In this document: in pieces, positions 46,899 through 56,072 of the stretch
Numbering within the stretch: the first letter of the stretch is position 1
Layout of the letters: the number at the start of each line of letters is the position of its first letter
Assembly: GCF_011752995.1 (NCBI RefSeq)
Contig: NZ_VWWL01000009.1
Span: 124,001 to 188,000 of the forward strand
Direction of reading: 5' to 3'
Length of the DNA: 64,000 bases
DNA from: Burkholderia sp. Ax-1724
GTDB taxonomy: Bacteria; Pseudomonadota; Gammaproteobacteria; Burkholderiales; Burkholderiaceae
Notes under the pieces: model-generated
The model's database searches: none
What the model was told of the DNA's origin: nothing
Seen by the model: only the letters and a program-made list of their open reading frames with translations
Made by a program: the position numbers and the translations under genes

Positions 46899-47642
46899 AT
46901 GAAAGTCGCGCTGTTTATCCCGTGCTTTATCGACGCGTTCTATCCGGAAGTGGGCATCGCCACGCTGGAACTGCTCGAACGCTTCGGCATCGAGGTCGAC
47001 TATCCGCGCGAGCAAACCTGCTGCGGCCAGCCGATGGCCAATAGCGGCGCGCATGCCGACGCGGCCGCCACCGAGCGGCTTTTTGCGCGCAATTTCGCGG
47101 GCTACGACTATATCGTCGGGCCGTCCGCGAGCTGCATTCATCACGTGCGCGAACATCTGACCGCGCTCGAACAGACCGACGCAGTGAAGAAGGTGCGGGC
47201 GAGTGCCTATGAACTGGTCGAGTTTCTGCATGACGTGGTCGGCGCGCGGGAATTTCCCTGGGCCGAGTTTCCGCATCGCGTCGGTCTGCACAATAGCTGC
47301 AGCGCGCTGCGGCATCTGAAGGAGGCGTCGGTGTCGGAAATCAGGGGCACGCCGTTTTCGAAGCCGCGTACTTTGCTCGAAGGCGTGAAGGGCATCGAGT
47401 TCGTCAAGCCGGCGCGGCCCGACGAATGCTGCGGTTTCGGCGGCACGTTCTCGGTTACGGAAGAGGCAGTGTCCGTGCGCATGGGGCAGGACAAGGTGCG
47501 CGATCATCTGAATGCGGGCGCCGAGTACATCGTTTCGGGCGACATGTCGTGCCTGATGCATCAGCAGGGCTGCGCGGAACGCATGCAGGCCGAGGCGCGC
47601 TTCATCCATATTGCGCAGGTTCTCAATGGAGCGCGCGCATGA
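46899..47642 (+). CDS. lutA: Lactate utilization protein LutA (Fe-S subunit)
   Basis: 247 residues. Two CCG-type motifs (EQTCCGQPMANSG, then PDECCGFGGTF) bind an iron-sulfur/heterodisulfide-type cluster. LutA acts with LutB and LutC in an L-lactate oxidising complex at the inner membrane/cytoplasm that turns lactate to pyruvate. The ATG at 46899 follows the operator region; the frame is open further upstream but that part is not LutA-like. The stop overlaps the lutB start (ATGA), so the pair is translationally coupled. Confidence 0.93.
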   Translation: MKVALFIPCFIDAFYPEVGIATLELLERFGIEVDYPREQTCCGQPMANSGAHADAAATERLFARNFAGYDYIVGPSASCIHHVREHLTALEQTDAVKKVRASAYELVEFLHDVVGAREFPWAEFPHRVGLHNSCSALRHLKEASVSEIRGTPFSKPRTLLEGVKGIEFVKPARPDECCGFGGTFSVTEEAVSVRMGQDKVRDHLNAGAEYIVSGDMSCLMHQQGCAERMQAEARFIHIAQVLNGARA

Positions 47643-49030
47643 GCCGCATCGATCACGCCAAGGCCGCGGGCGCGTTCATCAAAAAGACCGAGCACGTCGC
47701 GTTTCACGATCGGCGTCTATGGGACTTGCGCGAGAAGCGCGACGCGCAGGCGCACGGCATCGCCGAATGGGAAACGCTGCGCGTGCTCGCGTCGGGCATC
47801 AAGGAACATACGCTGTCGCATCTGGCCGACTATCTCGAACAGTTTGCGGCGGCGGCCGAAGCGAACGGTGTGATCGTGCATTGGGCCGCCACCGCCGAGG
47901 AGCACAACGCGATCGTCCATCAGCTGATGTCCGAGCGCGGCATGACGACGCTCGTGAAGAGCAAGTCGATGCTGACCGACGAATGCCGGATGCGCGAATA
48001 CCTCGAACCGCGCGGTATCACGGTGATGGAAACGGATCTCGGCGAACGCATCCAGCAACTCGATCATCAGGACCCGAGCCATATGGTCGTGCCCGCCGTG
48101 CACAAGCTGCGCGCGGACGTGGCCGAACTGTTCGGCCGTACGATCGGCACCGATCCGGACAATAGCGACATTCACTATCTCGCCGAAAGCCAGCGCATGA
48201 ATACGCGGCCGTATTTCGTGCGCGAAAAGACGGCCGGCATGACCGGCTGCAATTTCGCGGTGGCGGAAACGGGCACGGTGGTCGTCTGCACGAACGAGGG
48301 CAATGCGGACCTTTCGGCGAACGTGCCGCCGCTGCATATCGCGTCGATCGGCATCGAGAAGCTGATTCCGCAAGTATCGGACCTCGGCGTGTTCGTCCGC
48401 ATGCTGTCGCGCAGCGCATTGGGTTCGCCGATCACGCAGTACACGTCGCATTTTCGTGCGCCACGTCCCGGCACCGAGATGCATTTCATCCTCGTCGATC
48501 ATGGCCGTTCGGAGCGGCTCGCGATGGAGGACTTCTGGTACTCGCTCAAATGCATTCGCTGCGGCGCGTGCATGAATACGTGCCCCGTGTATCGGCGCAG
48601 CGGCGGGTTGTCGTATGGCGGCACCTATTCGGGGCCGATCGGCGCGATCATCAATCCGACTTTCGATCTGAAACGCTATAGCGCCTTGCCGTTCGCCTCG
48701 ACGCTGAATGGCAGTTGCAGCAACGTGTGTCCGGTGAAGATCAATATTCACGAGCAGATCTACAAATGGCGCACGGTGATCGCCGAGCGCCACGAAGTCC
48801 CGTTCGTGAAGCAGGAAGTCCTGAAGATGGCGGGGCGTCTGCTCGCGAGTCCGACCTTGTATCGCGCGACGGTGTCGTCGATGGGCGGCGCATTGCGGCG
48901 CTTGCCGAATTTCGTGCTCTACAACCCGCTCAATATCTGGGGCAAGCAACGCGACTTGCCGGAAGCACCGAAGATGACTTTTCACGCATGGTACAAAAAG
49001 AATCGCGGAGGCGGCGATGACAACGCGTGA
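47639..49030 (+). CDS. lutB: Lactate utilization protein LutB (Fe-S/LUD subunit)
   Basis: 463 residues. The N-terminal LUD domain (EEHNAIVHQLMSERGM, VVPAVHKLRADVAELF, AETGTVVVCTNEGN) is followed by two cluster motifs: CIRCGACMNTCPVYRRSG and CSNVCPVKINIHEQI for [4Fe-4S] centres. It is the electron-transferring subunit of the lactate oxidation complex. Coupled to lutA by ATGA and overlapping lutC by 14 bases. Confidence 0.95.
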   Translation: MSRIDHAKAAGAFIKKTEHVAFHDRRLWDLREKRDAQAHGIAEWETLRVLASGIKEHTLSHLADYLEQFAAAAEANGVIVHWAATAEEHNAIVHQLMSERGMTTLVKSKSMLTDECRMREYLEPRGITVMETDLGERIQQLDHQDPSHMVVPAVHKLRADVAELFGRTIGTDPDNSDIHYLAESQRMNTRPYFVREKTAGMTGCNFAVAETGTVVVCTNEGNADLSANVPPLHIASIGIEKLIPQVSDLGVFVRMLSRSALGSPITQYTSHFRAPRPGTEMHFILVDHGRSERLAMEDFWYSLKCIRCGACMNTCPVYRRSGGLSYGGTYSGPIGAIINPTFDLKRYSALPFASTLNGSCSNVCPVKINIHEQIYKWRTVIAERHEVPFVKQEVLKMAGRLLASPTLYRATVSSMGGALRRLPNFVLYNPLNIWGKQRDLPEAPKMTFHAWYKKNRGGGDDNA

Positions 49031-49601
49031 GGCTTTTCTCGCGAAAGTGCGTGCCGCGCAGCCCGAGGCGCGGCCGCGTCCCGAGGTGCCGCTTTTCGAG
49101 TCGGCCGGCGGCGATCCGCGCGCGCGTTTCACCGCTGCATTGGAGGCGATGGGCGGCGCCTGCGTCGAAGCGTCGAGCGCGAGCGAGGTGAGTGCATTGA
49201 TTTGCGAGCGCTTCGGCGCGATGGCTTCGGTTGCCTCGGCAACGCCCGAGATACCGGGCACGCGCGAGCTTGCCGCGGGCACGGCCCCGGCCTCGCTGCA
49301 GGACGTCGAGGTCGGCGTGGTGCGAGCGCGCTTCGGTGTCGCCGAAACGGGGTCGGTCTGGTTCAGCGAGCGCGAGTATGTGGTCAATGCGCTCGGCTAC
49401 ATCGTTCAGCATCTCGTGGTTCTGCTCGATCCGGCGCAATTGCTCGATGGCTTGCAGGACGTTTACCGCCGCGACGATTTTCGCGAGGCACGTTATGCGG
49501 CGCTCGTCACCGGACCTTCCGCGACCGCCGATATCGAAGGCGTGCTGATTCGCGGCGCCCAGGGCGTGCGCTCGCTGACGGTCGTATGGATCACGGCGTG
49601 A
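49017..49601 (+). CDS. lutC: Lactate utilization protein LutC (LUD domain)
   Basis: 194 residues of the LUD (LutC/YkgG) family with GVAETGSVWFSEREYVVNALGYIVQHLVVLLDP and a late LVTGPSATADIEG. It completes the LutABC complex. Slightly shorter than Bacillus LutC. It overlaps lutB by 14 bases, so the three genes form one transcript from the promoter at 46763. It converges with the MscS-type gene. Confidence 0.92.
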   Translation: MTTREAFLAKVRAAQPEARPRPEVPLFESAGGDPRARFTAALEAMGGACVEASSASEVSALICERFGAMASVASATPEIPGTRELAAGTAPASLQDVEVGVVRARFGVAETGSVWFSEREYVVNALGYIVQHLVVLLDPAQLLDGLQDVYRRDDFREARYAALVTGPSATADIEGVLIRGAQGVRSLTVVWITA

Positions 49602-49641
49602 GGTATCGGGTGCTCGCGCCCGTCATGGGGCGCGGCACGTC

Positions 49642-52227
49642 TCACGCATGCGGCGACGCCGGCCCCGGATTGCCGGCCGGACCCGGCTCGACCGGTATCT
49701 GATCTTCCACCGGCGCGTCGCCCTTGCGGGACGCCTTGCTTTCCATCTGCCCATGTCCGGGCTCGTGCGGCGTGCGGGGATCGGTCTTCACCGCATGGCT
49801 CTCCGGGTCCCACGTCAGCAGATGACGCTGCGGATTCGCGATCTCGATGCTGCGTTCGCTGAAGCGCTCGACGATGCGCCGGTTGAATTCGCGCTGCACG
49901 CCCCAGCGCGCCGTATCGCGGCATTGCATCTGACCGGCCAGCGTGACGGCCGAGCCGTCCACTGCATCGACGCCCCAGAACGCAAAGTCCGACAGGATGC
50001 CGTTCTGGAACTTCTCGTCGGTGCGCAGCGACGCGCCGATTTCCTTGAGCGTGTCGATCGCGCGCTCCACGTCCTGGCCGAACACGATGCTCACGCGCAC
50101 GGCCGCATTGCCGAGTCCGCGATTGGTATTGTTCACGGTCGACACCGAACTGAACGGCACCGTGAACAGCGAACCATCGCTGCCGCGCAGCCGCACGGTG
50201 CGGATCGACAGATATTCGACGGTGCCTGACACGCCCGCGAGCGTGACCCAGTCGCCGACCTGCATCGCGTTTTCCATCAACAGGAAGATGCCGGTGATGA
50301 AGTCCTGCACGAGCTTTTGCGAGCCGAAGCCGAGCGCGACGCCGAAGATGCTCGCGCCCGCGAGCAGCGGCCCGATGTTCACGCCGAGCTCGCTCAGGCC
50401 GGTCAGCACGACGACGAGCGCGATCACGCAGAACAACGCGCTGCGCAGCATCGGCATCAGCGTGCGCAGCCGCGCGGCGCGCATCAGATCGCCGCGCTCG
50501 GTCCAGCTGTCGAGGCGCCGTTCGGCCGCCACGTTGACGGCTTCCCACACGGCCAGCGCAATCACTGCGGCCACGCCGATCGTCGCGAGCGCCGAGGCGA
50601 GCCGGTGGCCGATCGTGCCTGTGCGGAACAGATCGACGACGTCCACACCCCATGCCTGCAACAGCGCGAGCGCGGTGACGATGCCGATGATCCAGCTCAC
50701 GAGCCGCCGCAGCAGCGGGTAATAGCGGTACGCGTGCTGATGCACGAGCGAGCGCGATGCTTCGTCCTGCACATGAAAAATACGCGCGAGCGCGCCGAAG
50801 ATCACGATCGACGCGAGCCGCGCGCCGACCAGGATCGCGAGCGTCATGCCGCCGACGTGCATGAGCGTGTGATAGCCGTTCTGCACGTCGAAGGCCCAGA
50901 CGAACCAGAGCGCCATGACGATCACGACCGTGACCCAGGCCCATGCGTCGGCGAGCGCGTTGCCGAACATCTGCAACGATTCGTTCGTGGAGAAGCGCTG
51001 GCGGATGCGCTTGCCGACTGGCTTCGCGCAGCGCAGTACGAGGATCGAGATCATCACGTGGCCGACGAGCGCGACCACCTTCAGCAGCGCGAGATGCGCG
51101 GCGTCGTTCATGCCGAGCGCCTGCGCGACTTCGGCGAGCGCGACACCGGCGCCGACCACGCCGACGATGCGCGTGATCCACTGGAGCACGAACGCGGCCC
51201 ACGCGTCGCCCATGCGCAGCAGCCGCAGACGCGGCGCGCCCGGCTGCAGGAAGCACGCGCCGACGATCACGATGCCGCGGCACAGCGTGTAGACGTCGAC
51301 GAGCGAATCGAGCGCGCGGTCCTGCGGCGTGCCGGTGTCGGTGAAGAACGACATCAGCGCGCCCGCCGCGCCGACGAAGACCGCGAGCGGCAGCAGCCGC
51401 AGCACGGTGATGAGCAGCGCGCGCGGCAGGCGTTGCAGCAGCGTCCAGTGATGCGTCGCGTTGCGCTTGCCTTCGGCCTCCTCGGCGGACGGCGTTGCTT
51501 CGGCGGCGGCCGGTCCGATGGCGACGGCCTGCGTCCCGGCTTCGAGCACGGGTGGCACCGGCGGCATGCGGGTCGGTACGTCGATCTCCTGCGGGTACGC
51601 GGCGCTGTCGCCGCCTTCATCCTGTTGCGTGCGCTCGCGACGCGCCGCGAGCGCCAGGTACGCGCGCCGCAATAGCCGGCGCGTCAGCCATTCGAGCAGC
51701 AGCGCCGGGATCAGCGCGGCGAGCAGCGACCACAGGACTTCGAACAGCACCGAGCGGGCCTGCGGATTGGTGAACTGCCAGTTCCACCAGGCGCGCACCG
51801 AGGCGACGTCGAGTAAGGCCGCGACCGAGCCGCGCAGCGACTTCGCCAGATACGCGGCCCAATACGCGCCACGGCGCGCGATCTGCGAGGCGAGACCGTT
51901 GGTTTTGAACGCGTCGGGTACGAGCGAGGCCGTGCCGCTGGCCGCAGCCGCAGCCGAGGCAGGGGGCGATGCAGCGGCTGGCGCGGAAGCGGGCGGCGCG
52001 CTCAGCGCGTCGGCGGCGGCGATCGCCTGCAGCGTAGCGGCGATTTGCGCGCGCCGCTGCGGATCGTCGAGTACCGCGAGTGCCTCGCGCGCCTGCTCCG
52101 GCGTCAGGCTGATCGCGGCAGCGGAAGCAGGCGAGGCGGCAGGCGAGGCGGCAGGCGTGGCGCAGAGGGCCGGCGCGGCGCCGGCAAGCAGGACAACGAA
52201 GAACCAGAGACGCAATAGTTTTTGCAT
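49642..52227 (-). CDS. Large MscS-family mechanosensitive channel (YbiO-like)
   Basis: 861 residues. A signal peptide and a long Ala-rich periplasmic head, then several membrane helices, then the MscS core at the C-terminus: GPLLAGASIFGVALGFGSQ (pore helix TM3 with its Gly/Ala packing), LVQDFITGIFLLMENAMQVGD, and the cytoplasmic cage, with VPFSSVSTVNNTNRG. It resembles E. coli YbiO in plan, with a long head that may bind periplasmic partners. Channels of this kind open at high membrane tension to release solutes. Unlike small MscS, the C-terminal tail (after the cage) is Pro/Gly-rich and disordered. Confidence 0.88.
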   Translation of the reverse strand: MQKLLRLWFFVVLLAGAAPALCATPAASPAASPASAAAISLTPEQAREALAVLDDPQRRAQIAATLQAIAAADALSAPPASAPAAASPPASAAAAASGTASLVPDAFKTNGLASQIARRGAYWAAYLAKSLRGSVAALLDVASVRAWWNWQFTNPQARSVLFEVLWSLLAALIPALLLEWLTRRLLRRAYLALAARRERTQQDEGGDSAAYPQEIDVPTRMPPVPPVLEAGTQAVAIGPAAAEATPSAEEAEGKRNATHHWTLLQRLPRALLITVLRLLPLAVFVGAAGALMSFFTDTGTPQDRALDSLVDVYTLCRGIVIVGACFLQPGAPRLRLLRMGDAWAAFVLQWITRIVGVVGAGVALAEVAQALGMNDAAHLALLKVVALVGHVMISILVLRCAKPVGKRIRQRFSTNESLQMFGNALADAWAWVTVVIVMALWFVWAFDVQNGYHTLMHVGGMTLAILVGARLASIVIFGALARIFHVQDEASRSLVHQHAYRYYPLLRRLVSWIIGIVTALALLQAWGVDVVDLFRTGTIGHRLASALATIGVAAVIALAVWEAVNVAAERRLDSWTERGDLMRAARLRTLMPMLRSALFCVIALVVVLTGLSELGVNIGPLLAGASIFGVALGFGSQKLVQDFITGIFLLMENAMQVGDWVTLAGVSGTVEYLSIRTVRLRGSDGSLFTVPFSSVSTVNNTNRGLGNAAVRVSIVFGQDVERAIDTLKEIGASLRTDEKFQNGILSDFAFWGVDAVDGSAVTLAGQMQCRDTARWGVQREFNRRIVERFSERSIEIANPQRHLLTWDPESHAVKTDPRTPHEPGHGQMESKASRKGDAPVEDQIPVEPGPAGNPGPASPHA

Positions 52228-52803
52228 GGGGTCTGAAGCAGATCTGAAGCGGCCGTAAAGCCAAGGGGATGCAACGAATGCGGACGATTGTGCCGGAATG
52301 CGGGACGTGTTTCAGCGACACTGACCAAGGACCGACACCCGCCGGGGCGCACAAGTTCCTCGCGCGGCGGTCCGCCGGACGGCCCGGAGCGCCTGGAGCG
52401 GGCAGAGACGGCGTGCTTGCCCGGGCTTACGGGCGAAGTAGCACGAAGCCTGCCCGGAGCCGGTTCAGGTGGAAAACAGAGGGGTGGAAAGGGCGTGGCG
52501 CGCTCGGGTAAACGGGCGTGACGGCGGCTCAGCAGCGTGTGGACGACCACTAGCGGATGCCGGCTCGCGGCACGAATCGCTACCCAGGAGTGGGGCAGGC
52601 CGAGGAGAAAATTCCAGCGATGCGACGGCGCGGCAAGTACGGTGCGACGATCTCAGTGCGGCGATCGCCACGGAACTCGATCACAGGACCCGATAAGCGT
52701 ATGCAGTCAACCAGGCATGCGCCGTCACCGACAACAACACCAGGCGCTTTCAACCGCATGACCCTCGACCGGCCCGCCGCGCAAAAAAGCGCTTAAACCT
52801 CGC
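52228..52803. other. Gene-free stretch between mscS-like gene and sigma-54 activator
   Basis: About 575 bases, high-GC, with only Arg/Gly-rich frames that look random. It holds the mscS-type promoter (read leftward) and the 3' end region of the sigma-54 activator gene. I see no terminator that I trust. Confidence 0.35.
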
Positions 52804-54234
52804 TCATGCCACGGACGATGCCTGCCGCTCCGCCTCGTCGTCGGCATCGGCGCCGCCCTGCGCGCCGCGTGTGCCGCCCGGCTCCTGATGCAGCCGGTTC
52901 GCATGCATGAGCCGGTACAGCGTCGCGCGCGAGATGCCGAGTTCGGCCGCGGCATCGGAGAGCTTGTAGCCGTGCCGCAGCAACGCCTGTTCGATGCCGT
53001 CTTTCTCGGCCTTGCTGCGGATTTCCGCGAGCGTGATGGCCGGGCCGCCATGCGTTTCCGGCAAGCCGAGATCGCTCGCGGTGATGAAGCGGCCCTCGCT
53101 CATCACGACCGCGCGGCGCACGCAGTTGATCAACTCGCGCACGTTGCCCGGCCACGGATAGTTCGACATCGCGACGATCGCGTCGCTCGACAGCCCGCGC
53201 AGTTTGCGCGCGCCGTCCTGGCGATACATGCTGAGCGCATAGTTGGCGAGCAGCTTGATGTCGCCGCCGCGCTCGCGCAGCGGCGGCTCGACGAGGCGCA
53301 GCACGCAGAGCCGGTGATAGAGGTCAGAGCGGAAGCGGCCGTCCTCGACCGCGCGGTCGAGATCGACGTGGGTCGCCGAAATCACGCGCACGTCGATGCT
53401 GATCGGGCCATTGCCGCCGAGCCGCTCGATCGTGCCTTCCTGCAGAAAGCGCAGCAGCACCGCCTGGCACTCGTGCGGCATGTCGCCGATTTCGTCGAGA
53501 AAGAGCGTGCCTTCGTGCGCGCTTTCGATTCGGCCGATCTTGCGTTGCAGCGCACCGGTAAACGCGCCGCGCTCATGGCCGAACAGTTCGGCCTGCAACA
53601 GGCTCGGCGGGATCGCCGCGCAATTGATCGCGACGAAGGGGCGGCTCGCGCGCGGCGAGCGCTCGTGAATCGCACGGGCGGTCAGTTCCTTGCCCGTGCC
53701 CGATTCGCCCGCGATGAACACCGGCGCGTCGGTCACGCCGCATTTGTCGATGCGGCGGTAAAGCTGCTGCATCGGCTCGCTTTGCCCGACCATGCCGTGC
53801 CGGCCGAGCGAGGGTTCCGGCGCGATGCGCGGCTGGCGCAGGCTGGAGAGGCCGTGCGCGTGCCCGAGCGCGAACACGAGCCGGTCGTTGAGCCACGGCT
53901 GCGTGACGAAGTCGAAGCAGTAATCGAGGATAAAGCGGCTGACCAGTTCGTTCTCGCTCTGGCCCGGCACGATCTGCGCGACCCAGTTGGTCTGGACGCC
54001 GCACATGCACGAGGCCAGTGCGGAGAGTTGCTGCGAGGTGCAGTCTTCGGGCAGTTGCACGAGACCGACCTTGATGTTGCCGCGTTCGATCATCCGTTCG
54101 GCGGCGGCTGTGCTTTTCGCATGCACGGCTTGCCAGCCGGACGCGGCCAGAAATTCGACGAGCTTAGGGTCGGGCGAGTTCGCCACGCACAGAACGGTGC
54201 GCTCCGTGTCGGCAGGCGTGCAGGTGGTAGTCAT
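52804..54234 (-). CDS. Sigma-54-dependent activator, VpsR-like
   Basis: 476 residues. N-terminal receiver-like domain without an evident phospho-acceptor (about 1-130, VpsR type), AAA+ domain about 145-375, and a Fis-type helix-turn-helix at the end (LSDAAAELGISRATLYRLM). The AAA+ core has Walker A GESGTGKE, the sigma-54 contact loop GAFTGA, Walker B TLFLDEIGD, and a FRSDLYHRLCVLR-type sensor region. VpsR of Vibrio cholerae and BerB-type proteins of Burkholderia control exopolysaccharide and biofilm genes with c-di-GMP; a like role is inference. It lies on the opposite side of a 1.4 kb gap from the CpaE-like gene. Confidence 0.88.
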   Translation of the reverse strand: MTTTCTPADTERTVLCVANSPDPKLVEFLAASGWQAVHAKSTAAAERMIERGNIKVGLVQLPEDCTSQQLSALASCMCGVQTNWVAQIVPGQSENELVSRFILDYCFDFVTQPWLNDRLVFALGHAHGLSSLRQPRIAPEPSLGRHGMVGQSEPMQQLYRRIDKCGVTDAPVFIAGESGTGKELTARAIHERSPRASRPFVAINCAAIPPSLLQAELFGHERGAFTGALQRKIGRIESAHEGTLFLDEIGDMPHECQAVLLRFLQEGTIERLGGNGPISIDVRVISATHVDLDRAVEDGRFRSDLYHRLCVLRLVEPPLRERGGDIKLLANYALSMYRQDGARKLRGLSSDAIVAMSNYPWPGNVRELINCVRRAVVMSEGRFITASDLGLPETHGGPAITLAEIRSKAEKDGIEQALLRHGYKLSDAAAELGISRATLYRLMHANRLHQEPGGTRGAQGGADADDEAERQASSVA

Positions 54235-55679
54235 GATTCCCCCGGTTCGATACAGCTGTCAGGACTGCTGTGCGACGTACTGGCCAGATAGGCCGTGCGC
54301 GCGCCAGCCGCCTGTGCCTTCTGCAGGCCGCTCCGGTTGCACGGTTCCGGAGCCGCCCTCAACGCGTAACGGTCAGAGACAAGCCGGTAGCGACGCACAG
54401 ACGGCAGCGGCGGATCGCGGAAACGGGAGCGGCGTGGTGCGAACCGCCACGCACTCGATGCGGGATGAATCAGGCAATGGCGCCGCAAATAGCGTTCATT
54501 GCTGAAACTGCCCGACGACTTTATCCCCGAATCGTGAAAACCACTAGAACCGATTGTCTCGCTCACTGCCTGATTTGTTTGCCTCGTTGACCTGATATCG
54601 GCGCTCTGATTGGCACATAGCCCCTTAACGATAAGCGAAAGCGACCAGGAGCGCCATACGAACATGCATGGATAAAGAAAGGATTTGCACGTTATCGGAC
54701 TGACTTGAGCGGCTAAAGAATAAACGGTCAAGCCCACTTATGAGTGGCATCTAACATTAGATGACAAACTTCTAAGCATTTAGCGAAGTCACCGGTTCGC
54801 GACAGGCATGCGCGCGTGTTTCAAGCTTGCGACAGATTGGGCAGGCTCCGGCGGGCCGGTTTGCCGTTGCGCCGCGAGCGGTATCTTTGACCGGCCGCGC
54901 CGCGCAAGCCCCGCGCGGCCGGACCCGCGTTGCCCATGGCCGGGGGCGCGAGCCGGTAAATCGCGCCACGCGGAGCGCGATCGGATCACGAGGCTGCTTT
55001 ATGGCGTGTCATGAACGAATCAATGCGCGCTATGCGGAGTGCGCGGACCGAAGGCGGGACGGCAAAAGCGCCGCGTCGGATCGCTAACGCCGACGATCGC
55101 ACAAGGCTTTGACGGCGGCGGCGGTGCTTGGAACGGGTGTTGGCATGGCCATTGCAACAGGACGCCCGCACAAAAAAAGTTTTTGCCGCCGCTTCAATGG
55201 CACGGGGAAAGCCGGATTTAAAAAAATGGCGGCAAAAACAGGTTACTCGCGGACATGGCCGGGGAAGCCAATATCTGTTTGCGGTAGCGCGGCGGGGCCG
55301 AATAAAAAAGCAAGCGTCGGATAAAAAAGATGAGTGAAAGATTTTTGAAATCGGTCATTCAGAATCGAGCGACGAGAGGTATCGGACTCACCGTTTTCCT
55401 TTTCGGCTTTTGGTCAGGCCGACACGAAAAGGACGACGATAACGACAGGTGATGCGATTGCAACGTTTGCGAGCGACGCGCCGATCGAACGGAAGGGGCA
55501 GCGCCGGATCAGGACCTGGCCGGCGCGATGAAGCGGGGAGAGAGGCCACAGTCTCCGTAGAGAGACGGAGGTACGAGGTGAACTGGGTGCCGTGTCCGTG
55601 GTTCGACACGGGCACGGCGGCCCGGACGAGCGCCGGACTGTGCCGCATGGCGCAGTCCTGTCCGATATCGGGGGATGTC
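54235..55679. other. 1.4 kb region without a recognised gene
   Basis: The longest gap in the window, between the divergent sigma-54 activator and the small gene before the CpaE-like ATPase. Frames in it are low-quality. The part from about 55150 to 55450 has several A-runs and lysine-rich frames (for instance 55109-55324) with no family likeness. A possible sigma-54 -24 element at about 54583 lacks the -12 GC. The length suggests upstream binding sites or a small RNA. Confidence 0.4.
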
Positions 55680-55979
55680 ATGGAACAACTGATTCGCAAG
55701 CCGGCCGCCGTCCGCGCGGCCGGTGTTTCGAGGGCTCGCGGACTGGTCTGGCGGCGCCATGTGGTGGCGTCGCGGGCGCGCTTCTTTGCCGAGGCGCGCG
55801 TGTCGTCGGTCGATCTGCTGACGCTGGTGGTCGCCGATGCACTCAGGCGCAAGGCGCAGGCCGAGATCCGGCGCGACCTGCTGCGTGACGCCCTGTATGA
55901 AATGCCGCCGACATGCGGGCGGCAAGCCGAACGGGACGTGCGGCGGCCATCGGAGGATGACGACGAAGGCGGCTCGTAG
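55680..55979 (+). CDS. Small protein of unknown function before the CpaE-like gene
   Basis: 99 residues. The ATG at 55680 has a GGGGGA site before it. Product is basic in the first half (RKPAAVRAAGVSRARGLVWRRH) with a helix (SSVDLLTLVVADALRRKAQAEI) and an acidic tail (SEDDDEGGS). No family recognised. It sits about 90 bases before the CpaE/TadZ-like gene, same strand, and probably shares its transcript. Confidence 0.62.
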   Translation: MEQLIRKPAAVRAAGVSRARGLVWRRHVVASRARFFAEARVSSVDLLTLVVADALRRKAQAEIRRDLLRDALYEMPPTCGRQAERDVRRPSEDDDEGGS

Positions 55980-56072
55980 CGCGACGCCGATCGACAAAGC
56001 AGGTCACCCCTTCCGTACAAGAGTACAAGAAAGAGCTGCCGGATAACGCCCTCGCGGCGCCGCAGACACGCC

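Noticed and set aside
54583..54602. Possible sigma-54 promoter (TTGGCACATAG...)
   Set aside because: A good -24 element, but the position of the -12 GC holds CT.
55109..55324. 71-codon Lys-rich frame in the 1.4 kb gap
   Set aside because: Weak start, no family, composition driven by A-runs.
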